NCBI GenBank assembly: GCA_947627965.1
Contig: CANQYA010000017.1
Coordinates: forward strand, 1-12,396
Source of the DNA: an uncultured Bacilli bacterium
GTDB taxonomy: Bacteria; Bacillota_I; Bacilli_A; RF39; UBA660
Length of the DNA stretch: 12,396 nucleotides
Direction: 5' to 3'
The position numbers were made by a program, and so were the translations under genes. Shown one piece after another: positions 1 to 6,605 of the stretch (position 1 is the first letter of the stretch; each line of letters starts with the position of its first letter). Under the pieces are notes generated by a model. That model was not told the origin of the DNA, did not search any database, and saw only the letters and a program-made list of their open reading frames with translations.

Positions 1-1
1 T

Positions 2-3000
2 ATTGAACTAGCTTCTCCTGTATCACATATTTGGTTCTTTAAAGGTGTACCATCTCGTATGGGATTAGTTCTAGATATGTCACCAAGAGATCTAGAAGAA
101 GTATTATACTTTGTAAGTTATGTTGTAATCGATAAAGGTATTGCACCTTTGGAAAATAAACAGACATTATCAGAAAAAGAATATCGTCAATATTATGAAA
201 AATATGGTAATGGATTCCGTGTTGGTATGGGTGCTGAAGCAATAAAAGAATTATTACAAAAGGTTGATCTTGAAAAAGAACTTGAACAAATTAAAAAAGA
301 ATTAGAAGATGCTCAAGGACAAAAGAGAACAAGATTATTAAAACGTATTGATGTATTAGATGCCTTTTATAAATCAGGAAATCGTCCTGAATGGATGATC
401 CTAGATTGTATTCCAGTAATACCTCCTGAATTAAGACCAATGATCCAACTAGATGGAGGACGTTTTGCAACTAGTGACTTAAATGACTTATACCGTCGTG
501 TTATTAACCGTAATAATCGTTTGAAAAAACTTATTGATTTAAAAGCTCCAGGTATAATTATTCAAAATGAAAAACGTATGTTACAAGAAGCAGTTGACGC
601 CTTATTTGACAATGGTAGACGTGGTCGAAGTGTCACTGGTGCGGGAAATCGTCCTTTGAAATCAATTTCTAGTATGTTAAAAGGTAAACAAGGAAGATTC
701 CGTCAAAACTTATTAGGAAAACGTGTTGACTACTCAGGACGTTCTGTTATCGTAGTAGGACCATCATTAAAGATGTATCAATGTGGTATTCCTAAAGATA
801 TGGCTATTGAATTGTTTAAACCACATGTAATTCATGGTTTGGTTTCTCGTGATATAGCTCACAATATAAAAGCTGCTAAAAGATTAATTGAAAATAGAGA
901 TCCACAAGTTTGGGACGTAGTCGAAGATGTTATTAAGGAACATCCAGTTATGTTAAACCGTGCTCCTACATTGCATAGACTTGGTATTCAAGCTTTTGAA
1001 CCAGTATTAATTGGTGGAAAAGCAATTCGTTTGCACCCATTAGTTTGTCCTGCATTTAACGCTGACTTCGATGGTGACCAAATGGCTGTCCATGTACCAT
1101 TATCTGAAGAAGCTCAAGCTGAAGCAAGATTATTGATGTTAGGTTCAAATAACATTTTGTCACCAAAAAGTGGAGATCCAATTGTAACTCCTTCACAAGA
1201 TATGGTTTTAGGTAACTATTATTTGACGATGGAGAAAGCTGGTCTTGAAGGTGAAGGTAGAGTATTTAAAGATTCTAACGAAGCTCTTATGGCTTATGAA
1301 AGAAGAGAATTAACACTACATACTAGAATTGCTTTACCAGTCGATTCTTTCAAACATAAATTATTCACAGAAGGACAAAGGGGTAAATATTTAGTTACTA
1401 CTGTTGGTAAATTAAAGTTTAATGAGATATTACCAGATTCATTTGCTTATATTAATGAACCAACTTTAGATAATATTCAAAATATAACACCTAATAAATA
1501 CTTTATTGAACAAGGACAAAATATTAAAGAGATTATTAAAGAAATGCCTCTTGTTAAACCATTCCCTAAGGGAACTTTGGAAAATATTATTGCCCAAGTA
1601 TTTAAACGTTATAAAACAACGGAAACTTCAATTATGTTGGATAAATTAAAAGATTTAGGATTTAAGTATTCAACAGTTGCAGGTATTACAATATCTATTA
1701 GTGACGTTGTAACTAGTGATAATAAAAATGAAATTATTGCCGAAGCAACTAAGGTTGTCGAAAAAATAAATAAACAATATCAACGTGGTTTAATTACTGA
1801 AGATGAGAGATTTCAAAAAGTTATTTCGACTTGGGATGACGCTAAAAACAAAGTGCAAAAAGAACTATCAGAGAAAGCTGATAAAGATGTTGATAACCCA
1901 ATATTTATGATGATGCATTCTAAAGCTCGTGGTTCTATTTCTAACTTTACACAGATTGCTGGTATGCGTGGTATTATGTCTAAACCAGATGGTACACCAG
2001 TAGAAATTCCAATTAAATCTAACTTTAAAGAAGGATTATCAGTATCTGAATTCTTCTTATCAACCCACGGAGCTCGTAAAGGTAGTGCCGATACGGCTTT
2101 AAAAACAGCTGACTCAGGATATTTGACAAGACGTTTAGTTGATGTTTCACAAGATATTATCGTAAGAGAAGAAGATTGTGGTACTGAAAACGGTGTTGTT
2201 GTTCGTGAATTTGTAAACGATAAAACAGGTGAAGTTATCGAAAAATTATATGACCGTATCGTTGGAAGATTTACAAACAAGAAAATTATCAATCCTGAAA
2301 CTAAAGAAGTTATTGCTGATAAATTAGAATATATAACTGAACAAATTGCTGATAAGATTATTAAAGCAGGAATTAAAGAAGTTGAGATTAGAACGACTTT
2401 AACATGTAATACTGTTAACGGTGTTTGTCAAAAATGTTATGGTCGAAATCTTGCAACAGGTAACATCGTTGAAATTGGAGAAGCTGTAGGTATTATGGCT
2501 GCTCAATCAATAGGTGAACCTGGTACACAGTTAACCATGAGAACATTCCATACTGGAGGTGTTGCTGGTGGTGAAGATATTACTCAAGGTTTACCTCGTA
2601 TTCAAGAGTTATTTGAGGCTCGTATTCCAAAAGGAAAAGCAACTATTTCCGAAATCAATGGTACTGTTTCTAAAATAGAAGAAGACCATGGTAAATTTAG
2701 AATTAGCGTAACTAATAAATTGGAAACTAAAGAACATGTTTCTAATTATGGTGCTAAACTACGTGTTAGCTTAAACGATACTGTTTCAGCAGGAGATAAA
2801 TTGACTGAAGGTGCAATAAGCCCTAAAGAATTACTTGCTGTTACTGACCCACTTACAACGCAAGAATACATCTTAAAAGAAGTTCAGGGTGTATACCGTA
2901 GTCAAGGTGTTGATATTTCTGATAAACACGTTGAAATTATTGCTAGACGTATGATTTCTAAGATTAGAATTATTGAATCAGGTGATACAACATTCTTACC

Positions 3001-3352
3001 AGGTGCTTTAGTAAATTATCGTGAATTTACTGATGGTAATAAAGAAGTAATTATTAATGGTAAACGTCCAGCTACTGGTCGACCTGTATTACTTGGTATT
3101 ACTAAGGCTTCTCTTGAAACTGATTCCTTCTTATCCGCTGCCTCTTTCCAAGAGACAACAAGAATTTTAACTGATGCTGCTATAAGAGGAAAAGTTGATA
3201 CTTTACAAGGATTAAAAGAGAACGTAATTATCGGTAAACTAATTCCAGCTGGTACTGGTGCTAGACAATATAAAAATGTTGAATATGAGTTAGCATCACA
3301 ATTCATCGATGAAGAACCAATTGACAAATTAGAAGACGAATTAATGGAATAA
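2..3352 (+). CDS. rpoC: DNA-directed RNA polymerase beta' subunit, 5'-truncated by the window edge
   Basis: This is the largest catalytic subunit of RNA polymerase. The reading frame is already open at base 2 ([15 protein letters not shown], matching Bacillus RpoC from about residue 94). The ATG at 59 is therefore internal, and about 90 N-terminal residues, including the first zinc site, lie outside the window. Visible landmarks are the active-site NADFDGD motif (DFDGD at 1064-1078) holding the catalytic Mg, and the second zinc site with four cysteines at codons 2177, 2405, 2426 and 2435. The bridge-helix/trigger-loop block [19 protein letters not shown] through [12 protein letters not shown] lies near 2477-2575. 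The conserved C-terminal block around [19 protein letters not shown] is also present. Length and colinearity are normal for a Firmicutes RpoC without large insertions. rpoB is expected just upstream. Unusually, a strong terminator follows instead of a run-on into rpsL-rpsG-fusA. Identity is certain. Confidence 0.99.
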   Translation: MELASPVSHIWFFKGVPSRMGLVLDMSPRDLEEVLYFVSYVVIDKGIAPLENKQTLSEKEYRQYYEKYGNGFRVGMGAEAIKELLQKVDLEKELEQIKKELEDAQGQKRTRLLKRIDVLDAFYKSGNRPEWMILDCIPVIPPELRPMIQLDGGRFATSDLNDLYRRVINRNNRLKKLIDLKAPGIIIQNEKRMLQEAVDALFDNGRRGRSVTGAGNRPLKSISSMLKGKQGRFRQNLLGKRVDYSGRSVIVVGPSLKMYQCGIPKDMAIELFKPHVIHGLVSRDIAHNIKAAKRLIENRDPQVWDVVEDVIKEHPVMLNRAPTLHRLGIQAFEPVLIGGKAIRLHPLVCPAFNADFDGDQMAVHVPLSEEAQAEARLLMLGSNNILSPKSGDPIVTPSQDMVLGNYYLTMEKAGLEGEGRVFKDSNEALMAYERRELTLHTRIALPVDSFKHKLFTEGQRGKYLVTTVGKLKFNEILPDSFAYINEPTLDNIQNITPNKYFIEQGQNIKEIIKEMPLVKPFPKGTLENIIAQVFKRYKTTETSIMLDKLKDLGFKYSTVAGITISISDVVTSDNKNEIIAEATKVVEKINKQYQRGLITEDERFQKVISTWDDAKNKVQKELSEKADKDVDNPIFMMMHSKARGSISNFTQIAGMRGIMSKPDGTPVEIPIKSNFKEGLSVSEFFLSTHGARKGSADTALKTADSGYLTRRLVDVSQDIIVREEDCGTENGVVVREFVNDKTGEVIEKLYDRIVGRFTNKKIINPETKEVIADKLEYITEQIADKIIKAGIKEVEIRTTLTCNTVNGVCQKCYGRNLATGNIVEIGEAVGIMAAQSIGEPGTQLTMRTFHTGGVAGGEDITQGLPRIQELFEARIPKGKATISEINGTVSKIEEDHGKFRISVTNKLETKEHVSNYGAKLRVSLNDTVSAGDKLTEGAISPKELLAVTDPLTTQEYILKEVQGVYRSQGVDISDKHVEIIARRMISKIRIIESGDTTFLPGALVNYREFTDGNKEVIINGKRPATGRPVLLGITKASLETDSFLSAASFQETTRILTDAAIRGKVDTLQGLKENVIIGKLIPAGTGARQYKNVEYELASQFIDEEPIDKLEDELME

Positions 3353-3355
3353 CTG

Positions 3356-3385
3356 AAAAAAAGCATTGTGATTAATGCTTTTTTT
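3356..3385 (+). terminator. Intrinsic terminator of the rpo transcript
   Basis: A perfect 12-bp stem (AAAAAAAGCATT / AATGCTTTTTTT) with a 6-nt loop (GTGATT) begins three bases after the rpoC stop codon. The right arm supplies the U-tract. The flanking A- and T-runs make it symmetric, so it could work on both strands, but only the plus strand has a gene ending here. Confidence 0.93.
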
Positions 3386-3389
3386 CTAT

Positions 3390-3398
3390 TGATATGAT
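3390..3398 (+). promoter_or_regulatory. Extended -10 promoter candidate for the HA-repeat gene
   Basis: TGaTATGAT is an extended -10 element (TGn plus a 5/6 TATAAT match) immediately after the rpoC terminator and about 22 bases before the next start codon. No good -35 hexamer is present at 16-18 bp, and that position falls inside the terminator hairpin. Extended -10 promoters can work without one. The predicted leader is only about 15 nt but includes the ribosome site AAGAGGTG (3408-3415). Confidence 0.5.
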
Positions 3399-3420
3399 AA
3401 AATGATAAAGAGGTGTTATT

Positions 3421-5628
3421 ATGGTAGAAGAAATGGGTATAATAAAAGAAATATTTATTCCTGAAACAGATAATAGCGATATAATAACAACAAATAAAAT
3501 AGGGTTTAAAATTCAAGTTAATGGAGAAATTATAACAGTAATTGAAGAACAAGATGGGACTAATTGTAACTTCTTAAAAAACGATATAGTTAAAATAACA
3601 AGAAAAAATATTGATGGAAAAGATTTTATTGATTTAGAAGAAAGTAATAAAGTTTTATGTATTTTATCTAAAAAAGATTTTAATGATAGTATTAGAGATT
3701 TTTTAATTAAAGAATTAAATACGATGAGTAGAAATATTACTTTTTGTTATTATGAAGACTTAATTAATATAAGTAATGAAGAATTAGAAAATTTAAAAGG
3801 AGACATTTTAGTAATTAGTAAATCTTCTTTATCACCATTATTAAATAATAGAGTTAAACAATTAATAGCTAATAATTATCACAGTAAATTATTAGGAATT
3901 AGTAATAGTGAAGTTATTGATAAATTAAATATTAAGTTGCAAAAATTAAATGAAAATATTTCTTTGTTAGATAGTGAAAATGCTAAAAAATATAAACAAG
4001 TATTAACTTATTGCCAAGAACGTTTACAAAAATTATCGCTTAATAATAACTTAATCCTTATGGAAATTAGTCCTAGTGATATAGATAATTTTCTATCTAA
4101 TAACTATTTTTTAACTAGTGATAAAGGCCTAAATGATAGTATTATTTACTTAGATACTTGTTTTCAAAATGATAGTTGGATCGATATGTATAAATTAGCA
4201 AAAGCTTATTATGAACATCATAAAAATTTATATGTACCTAATGATTTTACTACTAATGATGGATATACTTTTGATAAAGAAGGTAAAAATTTATATAATT
4301 GGATCGAAGAGCAAAAAGAAAAAAGTAAGAATAGTGAATTATTAGATTATCAAAAAGATTTATTAAATAAATTAGGTATTGATTGGCAATTAAATAATGA
4401 TTTAAGATGGGATAAATATTATAATTTAGCTAAAAGTTATTATCATTATCACCATAACTTAGAAGTCCCTAAACGTTTTGTTACTAAAAATGGATATGAT
4501 TACGATAGTGATGGCGATAACTTAGGTTTTTGGATTTTTAATCAAAGAGCTTCCTATAAAAGAGGAGAATTAAGTAGTGCAAGAATTGAAAAACTTAATC
4601 AAATAGGTATGCGTTTTGTTTGTGAAGATGCTGATACTAAGTGGTTTAATTCTTATCAATTACTTAAAGCATATAAAGAACATAATGGTAATTTAGATAT
4701 TCCTGAGGATTTTAAAACAATAAATGGTTATGAGTACGATGATAATGGTAAAAATATAAGGAACTTTCTTGAAAGTCAAAAAGCTATAAATCGTTCTGGT
4801 GGATTATCTCCTCAAAAAAAGAAATTACTAGAAGAACTTGGTGTCGATTTAACTTATATTGACCGTAACAAAGAATGGGGTAGTTATTATCAATTAGTAA
4901 AAGCTTATTATGAACATTATAAAAATATTCAAGTACCAATTAATTTTTGTACGGAAAATGGTTACGAATACAGTGATAGCGAAGATAGTAAAAATATATA
5001 TACTTGGCTTAATACCCAAAAAGCTAGATATAGAGCCAATAAACTTTCTAAAGAAAGACAAATATTACTTGAAGAAATTGGTTTTAAAGATATAGTTACT
5101 AAAACTAAGTCTAAAGGTAATAATGAAGTAGATAAGAAATGGTTACAAAACTTTGCTTTAGCTAAAAAATATTATGAACATAATCATAATTTAAAAATAC
5201 CGAGACGTTTTAGAACGAAAGATGGTTATACTTATGATAATAATGGTAAACAGTTAGGAGTTTGGTTACAGTATCAAAAAACTTTATATAATTTAGAACA
5301 ATTAAGTAAGGAAAAAGAACAATTGCTTCTTACAATAGGATTAGATTTTGAAGAAGATAAAAACAATAAAAGGAAAATCCAAATATGTAAGGAACACAAT
5401 ATTGATTATAAAAGAAATACCTCAGTAATTACCAATATTACTTGTGAAGAATTAATAGCTAAAACTAATTTTCTTATTGCTAATGGAATGGAACTTACTG
5501 ATAAAAAGAAAAAACTACATGAAATATATTCCATGAGTAGTCCTGATATGAAAAAGAAATATGGTTTTGATTTAGAAGAAATAGTAAACGAATATGCTTT
5601 AACTAAGTCAATTAAAAAAGGAGTTTAA
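3421..5628 (+). CDS. Stand-alone helicase-associated (HA) repeat protein, 735 aa, five repeats
   Basis: A predicted cytoplasmic protein with no signal peptide or membrane segment. Residues 1 to about 75 look beta-rich (GFKIQVNGEIITVIEEQ), perhaps a small barrel. Residues 78-250 are alpha/beta and unrecognised. Residues 253-645 contain five tandem repeats of about 78 residues, each opening with Trp (W253, W330, W408, W486, W574). Each follows the pattern W..Y.LAK.YYEH..NL.VP..F.T..GY.YD..G..LG.W...QK......LS.E...LLE.IG, which matches the HA domain (Pfam PF03457). That domain normally sits in tandem behind a superfamily-2 helicase core, where it is thought to help bind nucleic acid. No Walker A/B or helicase motifs are present. 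About 90 lysine-rich residues follow the repeats. The start has AAGAGGTG at good spacing and the stop lies 2 bases before the next gene. A role in binding nucleic acid is inferred from the domain only. Family assignment is fairly sure; function is unknown. Confidence 0.85.
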   Translation: MVEEMGIIKEIFIPETDNSDIITTNKIGFKIQVNGEIITVIEEQDGTNCNFLKNDIVKITRKNIDGKDFIDLEESNKVLCILSKKDFNDSIRDFLIKELNTMSRNITFCYYEDLINISNEELENLKGDILVISKSSLSPLLNNRVKQLIANNYHSKLLGISNSEVIDKLNIKLQKLNENISLLDSENAKKYKQVLTYCQERLQKLSLNNNLILMEISPSDIDNFLSNNYFLTSDKGLNDSIIYLDTCFQNDSWIDMYKLAKAYYEHHKNLYVPNDFTTNDGYTFDKEGKNLYNWIEEQKEKSKNSELLDYQKDLLNKLGIDWQLNNDLRWDKYYNLAKSYYHYHHNLEVPKRFVTKNGYDYDSDGDNLGFWIFNQRASYKRGELSSARIEKLNQIGMRFVCEDADTKWFNSYQLLKAYKEHNGNLDIPEDFKTINGYEYDDNGKNIRNFLESQKAINRSGGLSPQKKKLLEELGVDLTYIDRNKEWGSYYQLVKAYYEHYKNIQVPINFCTENGYEYSDSEDSKNIYTWLNTQKARYRANKLSKERQILLEEIGFKDIVTKTKSKGNNEVDKKWLQNFALAKKYYEHNHNLKIPRRFRTKDGYTYDNNGKQLGVWLQYQKTLYNLEQLSKEKEQLLLTIGLDFEEDKNNKRKIQICKEHNIDYKRNTSVITNITCEELIAKTNFLIANGMELTDKKKKLHEIYSMSSPDMKKKYGFDLEEIVNEYALTKSIKKGV
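4177..5355 (+). repeat. Five tandem HA-domain repeats encoded in the 735-aa gene
   Basis: The coded repeats start at the Trp codons 4177, 4408, 4642, 4876 and 5140, giving periods of 231, 234, 234 and 264 bases. The last interval carries an extra lysine-rich linker. Most units have diverged at DNA level, but a 28-base stretch is shared with one mismatch between unit 1 (4200-4227) and unit 4 (4899-4926). This suggests that the array grew by unit duplication. Confidence 0.8.
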
Positions 5629-5630
5629 TT

Positions 5631-5921
5631 ATGTTTTTAAGTAAATATTTAGATGATTTTTATTTTAATTTAGTAATTAATAATTACGAAGAAGAATACT
5701 TAAATACTTTAGACGAAGATAATTTTATTAAAATTTATCAATTATTTAATGATTACAACTTTTACTTTATAAATGACATAGTATTGAATTATTTAGAAAT
5801 ATTTACTATGCCAAGTGATTTAGTTAAAAATAAAATAGAAACATTAAAGCAAAGATTAGGTTTTAATTTTGTTAATATTATTGGTAACAATATGAAGTAT
5901 TTAAATGAACTTTTATATTAA
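5631..5921 (+). CDS. Small acidic hypothetical protein, 96 aa
   Basis: I do not recognise this protein. It starts 2 bases after the stop of the HA-repeat gene with a good ribosome site (AAGGAG at 5618-5623, 7-nt spacing) that lies inside the end of the upstream gene, so the two are probably co-transcribed and translationally coupled. It is rich in Asn, Asp, Glu, Tyr, Phe and Leu, predicted mostly helical, with no cysteine, signal peptide or clear membrane span (the hydrophobic stretches are interrupted by Asn and Asp). Its coupling to the HA-repeat gene suggests a partner or accessory protein, by context only. No convincing terminator follows directly. The hairpin at 6026-6060 may end this transcript. 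Confidence 0.75.
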   Translation: MFLSKYLDDFYFNLVINNYEEEYLNTLDEDNFIKIYQLFNDYNFYFINDIVLNYLEIFTMPSDLVKNKIETLKQRLGFNFVNIIGNNMKYLNELLY

Positions 5922-5983
5922 AAGGACTTTAAACATTAAAGGGTGATAACTTTTTTTCAAGAATACACAATTTAAATCCTTAG

Positions 5984-6014
5984 AAAAAATAAAAGAAGTG
6001 ACAATTATCACTTC
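5984..6014 (-). terminator. Second (distal) intrinsic terminator downstream of mscL
   Basis: Read on the minus strand, a perfect 7-bp stem (GAAGTGA / TCACTTC, arms at 6008-6014 and 5995-6001) with a 6-nt loop is followed by TTTTATTTTTT (5994-5984). On the plus strand the hairpin has no following T-run, so it is oriented for mscL. It backs up the terminator at 6026-6060. Confidence 0.7.
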
Positions 6015-6025
6015 AGAAACATTAT

Positions 6026-6060
6026 AAAAAAAGAATTTTATTTTTTAGAATTCTTTTTTT
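6026..6060. terminator. Bidirectional hairpin terminator at the mscL 3' end
   Basis: Perfect 12-bp inverted repeat, AAAAAAAGAATT (6026-6037) and AATTCTTTTTTT (6049-6060), with an 11-nt loop. On the minus strand the first arm lies within the last mscL codons and the stop codon sits in the loop. Both strands have a T-run, so it can end mscL and also the 3421-5921 transcript arriving from the other side. Confidence 0.8.
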
Positions 6061-6496
6061 CTTTTAATAAATCTCTTATTTCTTCTAAAAGGACTACTTC
6101 ATCACTTTTAACTATTTCTTTAACTTCTTCTTTTGTTTCTTCTTCCTTCTTTTTTACAAAGAAACGATTAATTACTTTTATAAAGATAAAGATACAGAAA
6201 GCAACAATTAAGAAGTCAATTATATTTTGAATAAAAGAACCATATGCGATACTAGCATCTCCTATTTTAATAGTTAAATTAGATAAATCATGACCACCTA
6301 CGATAATACCTATTACAGGAGTTAAGATATCATTTACTAATGATGTAACTATTTTAGTAAAAGCACCACCGACAATGACACCGACAGCTAAGTCAAGAAC
6401 ATTACCTCTTGCTATAAAAGTTTTAAATTCATTAACAAAACCATTCATTTTCTTTTCTTCTTCTTTTATTTTTTCTAAAGTTTTCTTTTTTGCCAT
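6038..6496 (-). CDS. mscL: Large-conductance mechanosensitive channel MscL
   Basis: A homopentameric membrane channel that opens under membrane tension to release solutes during hypo-osmotic shock. The 152-residue protein shows the signature [20 protein letters not shown] leading into TM1 (about 31-60). It then has a periplasmic-type loop and TM2 (about 86-113; [16 protein letters not shown]). A charged linker follows, then the conserved C-terminal bundle helix [15 protein letters not shown] (about 133-147). It has about 16 extra charged residues ([16 protein letters not shown]) before the usual N-terminal helix. This start is supported by a strong AGGAGGT at 6503-6509, while the internal Met17 has only a weak purine run. 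It forms its own transcript with a TGtTATAAT promoter, divergent from the surface-polymer operon, and two downstream terminators. Identity is very sure. Confidence 0.97.
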   Translation of the reverse strand: MAKKKTLEKIKEEEKKMNGFVNEFKTFIARGNVLDLAVGVIVGGAFTKIVTSLVNDILTPVIGIIVGGHDLSNLTIKIGDASIAYGSFIQNIIDFLIVAFCIFIFIKVINRFFVKKKEEETKEEVKEIVKSDEVVLLEEIRDLLKEKKNSKK

Positions 6497-6518
6497 AAAT
6501 ATACCTCCTCTTGTCCTT

Positions 6519-6546
6519 ATTATAACATATAAATTTAATAGTGGAA
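6519..6546 (-). promoter_or_regulatory. mscL promoter (extended -10) with strong ribosome site
   Basis: On the minus strand TGtTATAAT (6527-6519) is an extended, perfect -10 element. The position for a -35 (6546-6541, TTCCAC, 16-bp spacer) is a poor match. Transcription would start near 6512, giving a leader that still includes the AGGAGGT ribosome site at 6509-6503. Confidence 0.7.
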
Positions 6547-6549
6547 TAT

Positions 6550-6578
6550 TTTACTTTTATTAAAAGCTATGTTACAAT
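6550..6578 (+). promoter_or_regulatory. Promoter of the surface-polymer operon
   Basis: TTTACT (-35, 4/6) at 6550-6555, a 17-bp spacer ending in TG at 6570-6571, and TACAAT (-10, 5/6) at 6573-6578 form a well-built sigma-A-type promoter with an extended -10. The expected transcription start is about 6585. This is only some 6 bases before the ATG at 6591, but leaves room for the ribosome site GGTGAT (6594-6599) before the GTG at 6606. It is back to back with the mscL promoter, the two -10 elements being about 48 bp apart. Confidence 0.72.
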
Positions 6579-6605
6579 TACAATGTAAAGATGGGTGATT
6601 TGTTT

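Noticed and set aside
1813..2292. Long open frame on the minus strand inside rpoC
   Set aside because: It lies wholly antisense to a highly conserved part of rpoC, has no ribosome site and no recognisable protein features, so it reflects codon bias of the real gene.
3016..3552. Minus-strand open frame running from inside the HA-repeat gene into rpoC
   Set aside because: It crosses the rpoC terminator and two real genes, and its translation is a low-complexity Phe/Tyr/Asn/Ser mixture.
4177..5355. Regularly spaced repeat suggestive of a CRISPR or tandem DNA array
   Set aside because: The repetition is at protein level with a period of about 231-264 bases inside one open frame. There are no short identical repeats with unique spacers.
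5926..5957. Small hairpin CTTTAA-ACA-TTAAAG as a terminator of the HA-repeat operon
   Set aside because: The stem is only 6 AT-rich pairs with a 3-nt loop, and the T-run begins about 9 bases after it. The hairpin at 6026-6060 is a better candidate.
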